Of a DNA stretch of 64,000 nt, positions 16,109 through 25,669 are shown one piece after another; the stretch's first letter is position 1, and each line of letters begins with the position of its first letter. Source of the stretch: CAIWHR01 sp963788185 (lineage in GTDB: Bacteria; Pseudomonadota; Gammaproteobacteria; Burkholderiales; Casimicrobiaceae); NCBI GenBank assembly GCA_963788185.1, contig CAWBGE010000017.1, positions 248,001 to 312,000 of the forward strand. The letters run 5' to 3'. The notes under the pieces are model-generated. The model had not been told where the DNA came from, searched no databases, and was given only the letters and a program-made list of their open reading frames with translations. The position numbers were made by a program, and so were the translations under genes.

Positions 16109-17122
16109 ATGGCGGCCATGACGATGATCCAGGCGCTGCGCTCGGCGATGGACGTGATGCTGGAGCGCGACGACAACGTGGTCGTGTTCGGCGAAGACGT
16201 GGGCTACTTCGGCGGCGTGTTCCGCTGCACCGACGGCCTGCAGGCAAAGTACGGGAAGTCGCGCGTGTTCGACACCCCGATCGCCGAAGGCGGCATCATC
16301 GGCATGGCCGTCGGCATGGGAGCGTACGGTTTGCGTCCCGTGGCCGAGATCCAGTTCGCCGATTACTTCTATCCCGCCTACGACCAGATCGTGTCCGAGG
16401 CCGCGCGCTTGCGGCACCGGTCCGCAGGCGACTTCACCGCGCCGCTCACCATCCGCATGCCTTGCGGCGGCGGCATCTACGGCGGGCAGACGCACAGCCA
16501 GAGCCCCGAGGCGCTGTTCACGCACGTCTGCGGCCTGCGCACGGTGATGCCGTCCAACCCCTATGACGCCAAGGGTCTGCTGATCGCGTCGATCGAGTGC
16601 GACGATCCGGTGATCTTCCTCGAGCCCAAGCGGCTGTACAACGGCCCTTTCGATGGCAACCACGACCAGCCGGTGGTGCCGTGGTCCAAGCACCCGCTGG
16701 GCGACGTGCCCGATGGCTATTACACGGTGCCGCTGGAGTCGGCCTCGGTGTTTCGTCCGGGCCGGGATCTGACCGTGCTCGCCTATGGCACGATGGTGTT
16801 CGTCGCCGCTGCGGCCGCCGCGGAGACCGGCATCGATGCGGAAGTCATCGACCTGCGCAGCCTGTGGCCGCTGGATCTCGAGACCGTCGTCGCGTCGGTG
16901 CAGAAGACGGGGCGTTGTGTCGTCGTTCACGAGGCCACGCGCACCAGCGGTTTCGGCGCGGAGCTTGCCGCGCTGGTCCAGGAGCATTGCTTCTACCATC
17001 TCGAGGCGCCGATCGAGCGCGTGACCGGGTGGGACACGCCCTATCCGCATGCGCAGGAGTGGGCGTACTTTCCGGGCCCGGATCGCGTCGGGGCCGCGTT
17101 CAAGCGCGCGATGGAGGCCTGA
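16109..17122 (+). CDS. bkdA2: Branched-chain 2-oxoacid dehydrogenase E1 beta subunit
   Basis: 337-residue E1 beta (P. putida BkdA2 is 339). Contains VVVFGEDVGYFGGVFR near the N-terminus, DTPIAEGGIIGMAVGMGAYGLRPVAEIQFADY, the GGIYGGQTHSQSPEA segment and the C-terminal transketolase domain (VIDLRSLWPLD, VHEATRTSGFGAE). Forms the alpha2-beta2 E1 with BkdA1. The next gene starts one base after its stop. Confidence 0.95.
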   Translation: MAAMTMIQALRSAMDVMLERDDNVVVFGEDVGYFGGVFRCTDGLQAKYGKSRVFDTPIAEGGIIGMAVGMGAYGLRPVAEIQFADYFYPAYDQIVSEAARLRHRSAGDFTAPLTIRMPCGGGIYGGQTHSQSPEALFTHVCGLRTVMPSNPYDAKGLLIASIECDDPVIFLEPKRLYNGPFDGNHDQPVVPWSKHPLGDVPDGYYTVPLESASVFRPGRDLTVLAYGTMVFVAAAAAAETGIDAEVIDLRSLWPLDLETVVASVQKTGRCVVVHEATRTSGFGAELAALVQEHCFYHLEAPIERVTGWDTPYPHAQEWAYFPGPDRVGAAFKRAMEA

Positions 17123-17123
17123 G

Positions 17124-18440
17124 ATGGGAATTCACGTCATCAAGATGCCGGACATCGGCGAAGGCATCGCCGAGGTCGAACTGGTGGAGTGGCACGTCGA
17201 ACCCGGTGCGACGGTGGTCGAGGATCAGACGCTCGCCGACGTCATGACCGACAAGGCGACAGTCGAGATCCCTTCGCCGGTGGCCGGGCGCGTGATTGCC
17301 CTCGGCGGCAAGGTCGGCGACGTGCTGGCCGTCGGCGCCGAACTCATCCGGATCGAAGTCGAAGGGGCGGGCAACGTCTCCGTGAGCGCGGCGTCCGGCG
17401 CCGGCGCGCTGCGCGCAGACGTGAAGCCGGTGCCGGCACCCGTGGCGCTTGCGCCGAAGCCGCAGGAACCGCCGGTCACGCTGGCGGCGGAACGCGCAAC
17501 GACGCTGCCGGCTGCCGTCGCCGCTGTCGCGACGCCGTCGACGCGCACGCGAAGCACCGGCGAAAAGCCGATCGCCTCGCCCGCGGTGCGCCGCCGCGCC
17601 TGGGACCTCGGCATCGAACTGCAGTTCGTGCAGGGCAGCGGGCAGGCGGGCCGCATCACGCACGAGGATCTCGACGCTTTCGCGGCGCGCGCCGGAGCGG
17701 CACCGGGGTCGCCAACCACCGCGCCCCGTTACGCAACGCGCGATGACGAGATCGCGGTGCCCGTCATCGGTCTGCGGCGCAAGATCGCGCAGAAGATGCA
17801 GGAATCGAAGCGCCGCATCCCGCACTTCACCTACGTCGAAGAGATCGATGTCACCGAACTCGAGGCGCTGCGCGTGCGCCTCAACGGCATCTGGGGCGAA
17901 ACACGCGGGCGCCTCACCATCCTGCCTTTCCTGATGCGTGCGATCGTGCTGGCGGTGCCGTCGTTTCCGCAGGTCAACGCGCGCTACGACGATGACGGCG
18001 GTGTGGTGACGCGCTTTGGCGCCGTCCACATCGGTGTTGCCACGCAGACCGACGGCGGGCTGATGGTGCCGGTGGTGCGCCACGCCGAAGCGCGCGACCT
18101 GTGGTCGAGCGCGGCGGAAGTCACGCGCCTGGCCGACGCCGCGCGCAGCGGCAAGTCGGCGCGCGAAGAGCTGTCGGGGTCGACGATCACCATCACCAGC
18201 CTGGGACCGCTGGGGGGCATCGTGACCACGCCGGTGATCAACCATCCCGAAGTGGCGATCGTCGGCGTCAACCGCATCGTCGCGCGGCCGATGATCCGCG
18301 ACGGCGCGATTGTGGCGCGGCAGATGATGAACCTGTCGTCGTCGTTCGATCACCGTGTCGTCGACGGCGCCGACGCCGCGCGATTTGTCCAGGCGCTGCG
18401 CGGCACGCTCGAATGCCCGGCGCTGCTGTTCGTGGAGTAG
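17124..18440 (+). CDS. bkdB: Branched-chain 2-oxoacid dehydrogenase E2 (dihydrolipoyl acyltransferase)
   Basis: 438 residues with the full E2 layout. A single lipoyl domain (1-80) has the lipoylated Lys44 in VMTDKATVEI; an Ala/Pro-rich linker follows to about 150; a peripheral subunit-binding domain comes next (SPAVRRRAWDLGIEL to RITHEDLDAF); the catalytic domain ends with the active-site motif DHRVVDG near residue 410. It passes the acyl group from E1 to CoA and forms the complex core. Starts immediately after bkdA2. Confidence 0.95.
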   Translation: MGIHVIKMPDIGEGIAEVELVEWHVEPGATVVEDQTLADVMTDKATVEIPSPVAGRVIALGGKVGDVLAVGAELIRIEVEGAGNVSVSAASGAGALRADVKPVPAPVALAPKPQEPPVTLAAERATTLPAAVAAVATPSTRTRSTGEKPIASPAVRRRAWDLGIELQFVQGSGQAGRITHEDLDAFAARAGAAPGSPTTAPRYATRDDEIAVPVIGLRRKIAQKMQESKRRIPHFTYVEEIDVTELEALRVRLNGIWGETRGRLTILPFLMRAIVLAVPSFPQVNARYDDDGGVVTRFGAVHIGVATQTDGGLMVPVVRHAEARDLWSSAAEVTRLADAARSGKSAREELSGSTITITSLGPLGGIVTTPVINHPEVAIVGVNRIVARPMIRDGAIVARQMMNLSSSFDHRVVDGADAARFVQALRGTLECPALLFVE

Positions 18441-18443
18441 GCG

Positions 18444-19853
18444 ATGAGCACACAAGCAACCACGTTGTTGGTGATCGGCGGCGGTCCGGGCGGTTATGTC
18501 GCGGCGATCCGTGCCGGCCAGCTCGGCATCCCGACGACGCTCGTCGAGGGCGACCGGCTGGGCGGCACCTGTCTCAACGTCGGGTGCATTCCGTCCAAGG
18601 CGCTGATCCACGCCGCGGGCGAGTTCGAGCGGGCATTGCATCACGCGCGGGGCGGCGCGCTGGGCATCCACGTCGAGGCGGCGCGGATCGAATTGGCGCA
18701 GACGGTCCGCTGGAAGGACGGCATCGTCAGCCGGCTGACGTCCGGCGTCGCGTCGCTGCTGAAGAAGAGCGGCGTGCAGGTGATCAACGGCGACGCCCGC
18801 ATCGTCGACGGCAAGACCGTCGACGTGTTGCAGGAAGGCGCCGCAGCCGGCGCGGAGTCCACGCGCATCGTCTGCGAGCATCTGCTGCTGGCGACCGGCT
18901 CGCAGGCAACGGCGCTGCCTGCACTGCCCTTCGGCGGACGCGTCATCTCGTCGACCGAGGCGCTGTCGCCATCGGCGGTGCCCGCGCGCCTGGTCGTCGT
19001 CGGGGCCGGCTACATCGGGCTCGAGCTGGGGATCGTCTATCGCAAACTGGGGGCGGAGGTCGCGGTCGTCGAGGCGCTCGACCATGTCCTGCCCAGCTAT
19101 GACCACGATTTGACGCGGCCGGTCATGGCATCGCTGAAGCGGCTGGGCGTGCAGCTGCATCTGTCCTGCACCGTGCAGGGAATGAATGCCGGCGGGGATG
19201 CGGTGCGCGTGCGTGGTGCGGACGGTGCCGAGTTCGAGCTCGCTGCCGATCAGGTGCTGGTCGCGGTCGGCCGGCGACCGCGCAGCGAGGGATTCGGCCT
19301 CGAGGCGCTGATGCTCGACATGGACGGCAGGGCGGTGAGGATCGACGACGAGTGCCGCACTTCGATGCGCAACGTATGGGCCATCGGTGACGTGACCGGG
19401 GAGCCGATGCTCGCTCACCGCGCGATGGCACAGGGCGAAATGGTGGCGGAGATCGTCGCCGGTCGGCGCCGGTACTTCGCGCCGGCGGTGATCCCGGCGG
19501 TGTGCTTCACAGACCCGGAGATCGTGGTGGCGGGACTCTCTCCGGCCGCCGCCGAAGCGGCGGGCCTCGATTGCCAGAGCGCGATGTTCCCGTTCGCGGC
19601 CAATGGTCGCGCGATGACGCTCGAGTCGACCGAAGGGTTCGTACGCGTCGTCGCCCGCCGCGACAATCACCTGATCGTCGGCTGGCAGGCCGTGGGACGC
19701 GGCGTGTCCGAGCTCGTCACCGCGTTCTCGCAGTCGATCGAGATGGGCGCTCGGCTCGAGGACGTGGCGGGCACCATCCACGCGCATCCGACGCTGGGCG
19801 AAGCAGTGCAGGAGACCGCGCTGCGCGCATTGGGCCACGCGCTGCACATCTGA
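18444..19853 (+). CDS. lpdV: Dihydrolipoyl dehydrogenase (E3) of the bkd complex
   Basis: 469-residue flavoprotein disulfide reductase that reoxidises E2 dihydrolipoamide with NAD+. FAD-binding GGGPGGYVAAIRAGQ at about 12-26, redox-active disulfide GGTCLNVGCIPSK near 40-52, NAD-binding VVVGAGYIGLELG near 185, AIGDVTGEPMLAHRA near 313 and the C-terminal active-site base motif HAHPTLGEA. Starts three bases after bkdB. Named by context, as LpdV is the dedicated E3 of bkd operons. Confidence 0.94.
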   Translation: MSTQATTLLVIGGGPGGYVAAIRAGQLGIPTTLVEGDRLGGTCLNVGCIPSKALIHAAGEFERALHHARGGALGIHVEAARIELAQTVRWKDGIVSRLTSGVASLLKKSGVQVINGDARIVDGKTVDVLQEGAAAGAESTRIVCEHLLLATGSQATALPALPFGGRVISSTEALSPSAVPARLVVVGAGYIGLELGIVYRKLGAEVAVVEALDHVLPSYDHDLTRPVMASLKRLGVQLHLSCTVQGMNAGGDAVRVRGADGAEFELAADQVLVAVGRRPRSEGFGLEALMLDMDGRAVRIDDECRTSMRNVWAIGDVTGEPMLAHRAMAQGEMVAEIVAGRRRYFAPAVIPAVCFTDPEIVVAGLSPAAAEAAGLDCQSAMFPFAANGRAMTLESTEGFVRVVARRDNHLIVGWQAVGRGVSELVTAFSQSIEMGARLEDVAGTIHAHPTLGEAVQETALRALGHALHI

Positions 19854-19866
19854 TCGCTGGAACACT

Positions 19867-19934
19867 GTAGGAGCGGCTTCAGCCGCGAATCCTTCGCTCG
19901 CCACCTGCGCTTTCGCGCCTGAAGGCGCTCCTAC
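19867..19934. repeat. REP-like inverted pair downstream of lpdV
   Basis: GTAGGAGCGGCTTCAGCCGC begins at 19867 and its inverted partner ends at 19934 (CGCCTGAAGGCGCTCCTAC). Each arm is itself a small palindrome (GCGGCTTCAGCCGC). It sits in the gap between the convergent lpdV and U32 genes and may act as a bidirectional terminator or mRNA stabiliser. No RAYT (REP transposase) gene lies in the window. Confidence 0.85.
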
Positions 19935-19955
19935 AAGAACCTTCGCGGTGCCGCC

Positions 19956-21980
19956 TCAGGAGCCGAGGCCCGGCGTTTCCGGTCGGCGGCGATGAAAGGT
20001 CATCGTCGACGTGACCGGCGCGAGGGTCGGCGGCGGGCTTGCGAGGATGTGTTTCTTCATCTTCCCGACGACGTGCATCTCGCAGGCCTTGCAATCGAAG
20101 CGCAGCGTCAGGCGTTCGTTGCCGTTGACGAGCGTCATCGGCTCGGCGCGCACCTGGCCCTGCACGCCGACGACGCCCTTCGCCTGCCTGGGGCAGAGGC
20201 TGAACGAGTAGCGCAGGCAGTGCTTGGTGATCATCAGCGAAACCTCGCCGGCTTCCTCGTGCGCCTCGTAGGCAGCGGCGATGAGCTTCACGCCGTGTCT
20301 CGCATAGAACGCGCGCGCCGCCTGGTTGTAGACGTTGGCGAGGTACGACAGCGTGTCCTCGGGATACGTCGCCGGCGGTTCGGCGGCAGGACGGCGCTGC
20401 GTTCGCCGGTAGGCGGCGAGACGCGCGCGGGCGAGTTGTTCGACCGCTTCGCGGCGCAGCCGGTTGATGGCGGACACGGGCACGAACCGGGGCTCGGTCC
20501 ACTCGATCGTCGCGCCGAGCAGTTCGAAGTCGGAGTCGCCCAGGCGGGAGAGGTGCTCGCGCAGCATCGATTCCGCGGCCAGGGCGTTGCGCGCCGGCGG
20601 CTTGTCGCTGTCGAAGCTCGCGGCGCCGCGAATGTCATTCTCGTCCACGAACGCGAGCTCGAAGCCTGCCGCGGTTTCGATGAAGCGCGCGTGGACACCG
20701 ATGCGGCGCTCTGCCGATTTCCGAGCAAGGGTCTGTTCCCAGGCTTGGTCGTGATTGCGGTTGATCGACGTGCCGGGAGACAGGCCCGGCAGCGTGTCGA
20801 TGCGCTCGTTCGGCCACAAGCGCCATCGGCAGTCCCCGTCGGAGCCGCCCTTGGGCCCGCCGTCGGCGTCACCCAGGCGCTGAACGCGGTTGACGCGCAT
20901 GCCGACGACGTCGCGCCGGGAAAAATAGGCAAGCCCGTCGCCGTTGGCCGGCGTCAGATGCGTCCGCAGGTCGAACCAGTCGGCACTGATGCGCTCCACC
21001 GTGCCCAGCGGCATGCCGATGAACGTCGGCGTGTCGAACGCACCGATGTCCGGCTGCCGGCCGTGCGCGAAATATTCGGTGGACCCGCGGTGAAACGTCA
21101 TGTCGGGGTCGGGCGCGAACATCAGGCGCACCCGGCCGCTCGATGCGCGCGCAAGCGCCGGCCGCTCGTCGAGAATCGCATCGAGCAGTCGGCGGTAGTG
21201 TCCGGTGATGTTCTTGACGTACGCCGCTTCCTTGTAGCGCCCCTCGATCTTGAAGCTCGTGACGCCCGCGTCGACGAGCGCGCGCAGGTTGGCGCTCTGG
21301 TTGTTGTCCTTCATCGACAGCAGGTGCTGGTCGAAGGCGACGACGCGGCCGGCGCCGTCCTGCAGCGTGTAGGGCAGCCGGCACGCCTGCGAGCAGTCGC
21401 CCCGGTTCGCGCTGCGACCGGTATGCGCGTGGCTGATGTAGCACTGGCCCGAGAATGCGACGCACAGCGCGCCGTGGATGAAGTGCTCGAGAATCGTGCC
21501 GGCCGGCAGCGCCGCCCTCACGGCGGCGATTTCGCGCAGCGTGAGCTCGCGCGCGAGGACGATCTGCGAGAAGCCCGCGTCGGCGAGGAATCGTGCCTTG
21601 TCCGGCGTGCGGATGTCGCACTGCGTCGACGCGTGGAGGTCGATCGGCGGCAGGTCGAGCTCCAGCAGGCCCATGTCCTGGACGATGAGCGCATCGACGC
21701 CGGCGTCGTAGCAGTCCTGGACCATACGCCGCGCCGGCTCGAGTTCGGCGTCGTGCAGGATGGTATTGAGCGTCACGTAGACGCGGGCATGAAAGCGGCG
21801 CGCGAAGCTCACCAGGTCCGCGATCTCGCCCATCTCGTTGCAGGCATTTTGCCGCGCGCCGAACGACGGGCCGCCGATGTACACGGCGTCGGCGCCATGC
21901 AGGATCGCCTCGCGCCCGATCGCGGCGTCTTTTGCCGGGGCGAGAAGTTCGAGCGTCTGCGGGGGCGACGGGTCCGGCAT
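19956..21980 (-). CDS. rlhA: U32 peptidase-family protein, RlhA-like
   Basis: 674 residues. The N-terminal TIM-barrel-like U32 domain has LLAPAKDAAIGREAILHGADAVYIGG and the family signature near 190-210 (EHFIHGALCVAFSGQCYISHA) with the following cysteines in GDCSQACR. A C-terminal extension of about 300 residues ends with a Cys pair (DCKACEMHVVGKMKKH). E. coli RlhA (YdcP), which hydroxylates C2501 of 23S rRNA, has this length and layout; the other paralogue TrhP is about 450 residues. Start ATG 21980 lies just before the conserved region. RlhA assignment is by length and layout, so moderately sure; the U32 family is certain. Confidence 0.82.
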   Translation of the reverse strand: MPDPSPPQTLELLAPAKDAAIGREAILHGADAVYIGGPSFGARQNACNEMGEIADLVSFARRFHARVYVTLNTILHDAELEPARRMVQDCYDAGVDALIVQDMGLLELDLPPIDLHASTQCDIRTPDKARFLADAGFSQIVLARELTLREIAAVRAALPAGTILEHFIHGALCVAFSGQCYISHAHTGRSANRGDCSQACRLPYTLQDGAGRVVAFDQHLLSMKDNNQSANLRALVDAGVTSFKIEGRYKEAAYVKNITGHYRRLLDAILDERPALARASSGRVRLMFAPDPDMTFHRGSTEYFAHGRQPDIGAFDTPTFIGMPLGTVERISADWFDLRTHLTPANGDGLAYFSRRDVVGMRVNRVQRLGDADGGPKGGSDGDCRWRLWPNERIDTLPGLSPGTSINRNHDQAWEQTLARKSAERRIGVHARFIETAAGFELAFVDENDIRGAASFDSDKPPARNALAAESMLREHLSRLGDSDFELLGATIEWTEPRFVPVSAINRLRREAVEQLARARLAAYRRTQRRPAAEPPATYPEDTLSYLANVYNQAARAFYARHGVKLIAAAYEAHEEAGEVSLMITKHCLRYSFSLCPRQAKGVVGVQGQVRAEPMTLVNGNERLTLRFDCKACEMHVVGKMKKHILASPPPTLAPVTSTMTFHRRRPETPGLGS

Positions 21981-22009
21981 CGTGCGCCGACTATAGCGCA
22001 TCCGTCCGG

Positions 22010-22810
22010 CTATGAGGTCACGCGCGGCGCCCGATCCTCCGGTCGATACCAATCGAGGCGCGCGTGCAGGCGGACGACTTCGCCGACGATGATCAGCGTC
22101 GGCGGCTGCAGCTTTGCCTCGGCGGCGCGTTGCGCCAAATTCGCCAGCGTGCCGATGACGACGCGCTGCGCTGCGGTTGTGCCCTGCTGGACGATGGCGG
22201 CGGGCGTCTCGGCTGCGAGGCCGTGGGCGACGAGCTTGCGGCATAGCAGCGGCAATCCGAGCAGTCCCATGTAGACGACGATCGTCTGCCGCGGCCGCGC
22301 CAGCGCCTCCCAGTCGAGGTCCATGCTGCCGTCCTTGAGGTGGCCGGTCACGAACGTGCACGCCTGCGCGTAGTCGCGATGTGTCAGCGGGATGCCGGCG
22401 TAGGACGCGACGCCCAGCGCCGCGGTGATGCCGGGTACGACCTCGAAGGGGACGCCTTGCGCCGACAGCGTCTCGACTTCCTCGCCGCCGCGTCCGAAGA
22501 TGAACGGGTCGCCGCCTTTCAGCCGGACCACGCACCGGCCTTCGTGCGCCAGCCGCGCGAGCATCTGGTTGATCTCCTCCTGCGGCAGCGTGTGGCGATC
22601 GCGCTGCTTGCCGACATAGATCCGCTGCGCACTTGCCGGCACGAGTGCGAGCACCTCTGCGGACACGAGGTTGTCGTAGAGCACAACGTCGGCACGCCCG
22701 ATCAGGCGCCAGGCGCGAATGGTCAGCAGGTCAGGGTCGCCCGGGCCGGCGCCGACCAGATAGACCGTACCCACGGCGCGGCGGCGACTCCGCCGCGGTT
22801 CCGGAGTCAA
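22010..22810 (-). CDS. cobA: Uroporphyrinogen-III C-methyltransferase (SUMT)
   Basis: Methylates uroporphyrinogen III twice with SAM to give precorrin-2, the first step to sirohaem, the cofactor of the CysI product encoded upstream in the operon. 266 residues, single-domain (not fused to CysG dehydrogenase/chelatase). Motifs: VYLVGAGPGDPDLLTIRA, VVRLKGGDPFIFGRGGEE, VVPGITAALGVASYAGIPLTHR and FVTGHLKDG. I choose TTG 22810 because GGAGGG lies 6 bases upstream; GTG at 22774 is an alternative giving 254 residues with no such site. Eleven bases separate it from the cysA stop. A separate precorrin-2 dehydrogenase must be elsewhere. Confidence 0.92.
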   Translation of the reverse strand: MTPEPRRSRRRAVGTVYLVGAGPGDPDLLTIRAWRLIGRADVVLYDNLVSAEVLALVPASAQRIYVGKQRDRHTLPQEEINQMLARLAHEGRCVVRLKGGDPFIFGRGGEEVETLSAQGVPFEVVPGITAALGVASYAGIPLTHRDYAQACTFVTGHLKDGSMDLDWEALARPRQTIVVYMGLLGLPLLCRKLVAHGLAAETPAAIVQQGTTAAQRVVIGTLANLAQRAAEAKLQPPTLIIVGEVVRLHARLDWYRPEDRAPRVTS

Positions 22811-22821
22811 CGATCCCTCCC

Positions 22822-23817
22822 TCACGCAACGTCGGCAAAGTGGCGCACGCGCGTGGGCTGCAGGTACGCGATGGCGCCGGGGGCGAGGCCGAGGCTGCGA
22901 AAGGCGTCGCGCGGCAATTCGACGTTGATCGTCGCATCGTCGTCGGTGAGCCCGAATTCGAGCCGTGAAACCGGACCGAGCGTCGCGCTGTGGCGCAGCT
23001 TCGCCGCCAATGCGCCGACAGCCGGGTGCGGCAGCACCGCGAACTCGTGCGGCCGCGCGAAGCCGGCGATGCCGCCGCCATCGGCCGGGAGGCGGTTGAC
23101 GTGGCCGAGGAATTCGTAGACGAACTCGCTCGCCGGGTGATCGTAGACCTGGTCGGGCGTGCCCACCTGTTCGATGCGGCCGTGGTTCATCACGACGACG
23201 CGATCGGATACCTCGAGCGCTTCCTCCTGGTCGTGGGTGACGAACACGCTGGTGACGTGGACCTCGTCGTGCAGCCGGCGCAGCCAGCGGCGCAGCTCCT
23301 GGCGAACGCGCGCATCCAGCGCGCCGAAGGGTTCGTCGAGCAGGAGCACGCGCGGTTCGACGGCCAGCGCGCGGGCGAGCGCAATCCGTTGTCGCTGCCC
23401 GCCGGAGAGCTGGTGCGGGAAGCGGTCGGCGAGCCAGTCGAGCTGCACGAGTTCGAGCAGACTCTTCACTTTCCTCGCGATCGCCGCTTCGTCGGGTCGC
23501 TGCTTCTTCGGGCGCACGCGCAAGCCGAAGGCCACATTCTCGAATATCGTCATGTGGCCGAACAGCGCGTAGTGCTGGAAGACGAAGCCCACCTGCCGCT
23601 CGCGCACGTGGGTGTCGGTCGCATCCTCGCCATGGAAGGCGACCTGGCCGCTGTCGGGCGCTTCGAGACCGGCGATGATTCGCAGCAGCGTGGTCTTGCC
23701 GGAACCCGAGGGTCCGAGCAGCGCCAGCAGTTCGCCGGTCTCGATGTCGAGGCTGACGTCGTCGACCGCGGCAAAGCTGCCGAAGCGCTTGTTGATTCGG
23801 GAGAGGCCGATGCTCAT
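22822..23817 (-). CDS. cysA: Sulfate/thiosulfate ABC transporter ATP-binding protein
   Basis: 331 residues. Walker A GPSGSGKTT near 37-45, Q-loop VFQHYALF, signature LSGGQRQR near 140, Walker B VLLLDEPFGALD, H-loop VTHDQEEA, then a C-terminal TOBE-like regulatory domain (GFARPHEFAVLPH onward). Powers the CysT-CysW channel with periplasmic Sbp. Its ATG overlaps the cysW stop by four bases. Confidence 0.95.
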   Translation of the reverse strand: MSIGLSRINKRFGSFAAVDDVSLDIETGELLALLGPSGSGKTTLLRIIAGLEAPDSGQVAFHGEDATDTHVRERQVGFVFQHYALFGHMTIFENVAFGLRVRPKKQRPDEAAIARKVKSLLELVQLDWLADRFPHQLSGGQRQRIALARALAVEPRVLLLDEPFGALDARVRQELRRWLRRLHDEVHVTSVFVTHDQEEALEVSDRVVVMNHGRIEQVGTPDQVYDHPASEFVYEFLGHVNRLPADGGGIAGFARPHEFAVLPHPAVGALAAKLRHSATLGPVSRLEFGLTDDDATINVELPRDAFRSLGLAPGAIAYLQPTRVRHFADVA

Positions 23818-24704
23818 GCGTTGTTTCCTTCCAGAGCGACGCCACGGGCGATGAAGCGGTGCTCGATGATGAACTTGACGCTCAGCGTGACCAGTGCAAG
23901 CAGCGCCAGCAGCGAGGCGACCGCGAATGCGGCGGCAAACTGGTACTCGTTGTAGACGATCTCGATGTGCAGCGGCATGGTGTTGGTCTCGCCGCGGATG
24001 TGACCCGAGACGACGGCAACGGCACCGAATTCGCCCATCGCCCGCGCATTGCAGAGGATGACGCCGTAGAGCAGCCCCCACTTGATGTTGGGCAGCGTCA
24101 CCCGCCAGAACGTCTGCCAGCCGCTGGCGCCGAGCACGGTGGCGGCCTCTTCCTGTTCGATGCCCTGCGCCTGCATCAGCGGGATCAGCTCGCGCGCGAC
24201 GAACGGAACGGTGACGAAGATCGTCGCCAGCACGATCCCGGGAACGGCGAAGATCACCTTGAGGTCGTGATCGCGCAAGGATTCACCGAGCCATCCCTGC
24301 AGGCCGAAGATCAGCACGTAGATCAGGCCCGAGATCACCGGCGACACCGAGAACGGCAGGTCGATCAGCGTCAGCAGTAGGTTCTTGCCCCGGAACTGGT
24401 GCTTGGCGATGCACCACGCGGCGGCGATGCCGAAGACGAGGTTCAGCGGCACGGCGATCGCCGCGGTGAGCAGCGTCAGGCGAATGGCCGCCAGCGCATC
24501 GGCGTCGGTGACGGCGGTCAGATAGACGCCGAGGCCTTTCTTCAAAGCTTCGTGGAACACGAAGGCGAGCGGCACGAACAGGAACAGCGTCAGGAACGCG
24601 AGCGCGGTGCCGATGAGCAGCCGCCGAACCAGCGGTCGTTCGCCGGTGGGCCGCGCCGTCGGCGATCGGGCGGCGAACGCACGCGGGAGCGTGGTCGTAG
24701 TCAT
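23814..24704 (-). CDS. cysW: Sulfate ABC transporter permease CysW
   Basis: 296-residue inner-membrane permease with six predicted helices, starting at about residue 28 (LLIGTALAFLTLFLFVPLAFV). The EAA loop that docks on CysA is visible as EQEEAATVLGASGWQTFWRVTLPNIKWG. The segment MGEFGAVAVVSGHIRGETNTMPLHIE is typical for CysW. Overlaps cysA by four bases; cysT lies 29 bases upstream. Confidence 0.95.
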   Translation of the reverse strand: MTTTTLPRAFAARSPTARPTGERPLVRRLLIGTALAFLTLFLFVPLAFVFHEALKKGLGVYLTAVTDADALAAIRLTLLTAAIAVPLNLVFGIAAAWCIAKHQFRGKNLLLTLIDLPFSVSPVISGLIYVLIFGLQGWLGESLRDHDLKVIFAVPGIVLATIFVTVPFVARELIPLMQAQGIEQEEAATVLGASGWQTFWRVTLPNIKWGLLYGVILCNARAMGEFGAVAVVSGHIRGETNTMPLHIEIVYNEYQFAAAFAVASLLALLALVTLSVKFIIEHRFIARGVALEGNNA

Positions 24705-24733
24705 GGCGCGGACCGGGTCGAGCTGCAAAGGGT

Positions 24734-25669
24734 TCAGTTGAGCGCGCCCTGGCGGCGCCGCGCCCAGGACTGCAGCAGGTTGATGATCAGCAGCAGGATG
24801 AACGACGCCATAAGCATCACGACGGCGATCGCCGTCGCGCCGTGGTAGTCGTACTGCTCGAGCTTGGTGATGATGATGAGGGGCGTGATCTCCGACACCA
24901 TCGGCATGTTCCCGGCGATGAAGATCACCGAACCGTACTCGCCGATCGCGCGCGCGAACGCAAGCGCGAATCCGGTCAGCAGGGCCGGGACGACGATCGG
25001 AAAGACCACGCGCCGGAATGTCTGCAGGCGGCTGGCCCCCAGCGTCGCTGCCGCCTCCTCGAGTTCGCGCGGCAGCGTCTCCAGCACCGGCTGCACGGTG
25101 CGCACGACAAACGGCATGCCGATGAAGGTGAGCGCAACGAAGACGCCGAGCGGCGTGAACGCGACCTTGACGCCAAGGGGAGTCAGCAGGCTGCCGATCC
25201 AGCCGTTGGCCGCGAAGAGACCCGTCAGCGCGATGCCCGCGACGGCCGTGGGCAGGGCGAACGGCAGATCGACCAGTGCATCGGCGAGCCGCTTGCCCGG
25301 AAAGCGATAGCGCACCAGCACCCACGCGATCAGCAGGCCGAACACGGCGTTCACGGCAGCGGCTGCGAACGACGCGCCAAAGGTCAGGCGGTACGAGGCG
25401 AGCACGCGCGGCGAGGACACCGCAGCGACGAACGCCGGCCAGGTCATCTGCGCGGTCTTGATGAACGCCGCGGACAGCGGAATCAGCACGATCAGCGACA
25501 GGTAGGTGAGCGTGTAGCCGAGCGACAGACCGAAGCCCGGCAGCACGCGCTTCCGCCGCCGCGTCAACCCGGTTTGCAGTGCGCCGACCGGACGGGTGCG
25601 CACGGACGATGCCCCGGCGGAGGCCATCGGCGGCGCTTCCGGACGGCTCCAGGTCGCGGGGGCGTTCAT
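24734..25669 (-). CDS. cysT: Sulfate ABC transporter permease CysT (CysU)
   Basis: 311 residues, the partner permease of CysW. After a polar N-terminus the first helix begins near residue 47 (LGYTLTYLSLIVLIPLSAAF); EAA loop ELEEAAATLGASRLQTFRRVVFP; and IGEYGSVIFIAGNMP, typical of CysT. ATG overlaps the sbp stop (ATGA). Confidence 0.95.
   Translation of the reverse strand: MNAPATWSRPEAPPMASAGASSVRTRPVGALQTGLTRRRKRVLPGFGLSLGYTLTYLSLIVLIPLSAAFIKTAQMTWPAFVAAVSSPRVLASYRLTFGASFAAAAVNAVFGLLIAWVLVRYRFPGKRLADALVDLPFALPTAVAGIALTGLFAANGWIGSLLTPLGVKVAFTPLGVFVALTFIGMPFVVRTVQPVLETLPRELEEAAATLGASRLQTFRRVVFPIVVPALLTGFALAFARAIGEYGSVIFIAGNMPMVSEITPLIIITKLEQYDYHGATAIAVVMLMASFILLLIINLLQSWARRRQGALN

Noticed and set aside
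17100..19904. Long open frame antisense to bkdB and lpdV
   Set aside because: Same reason: the plus-strand genes are unmistakable and the antisense translation is low-complexity.
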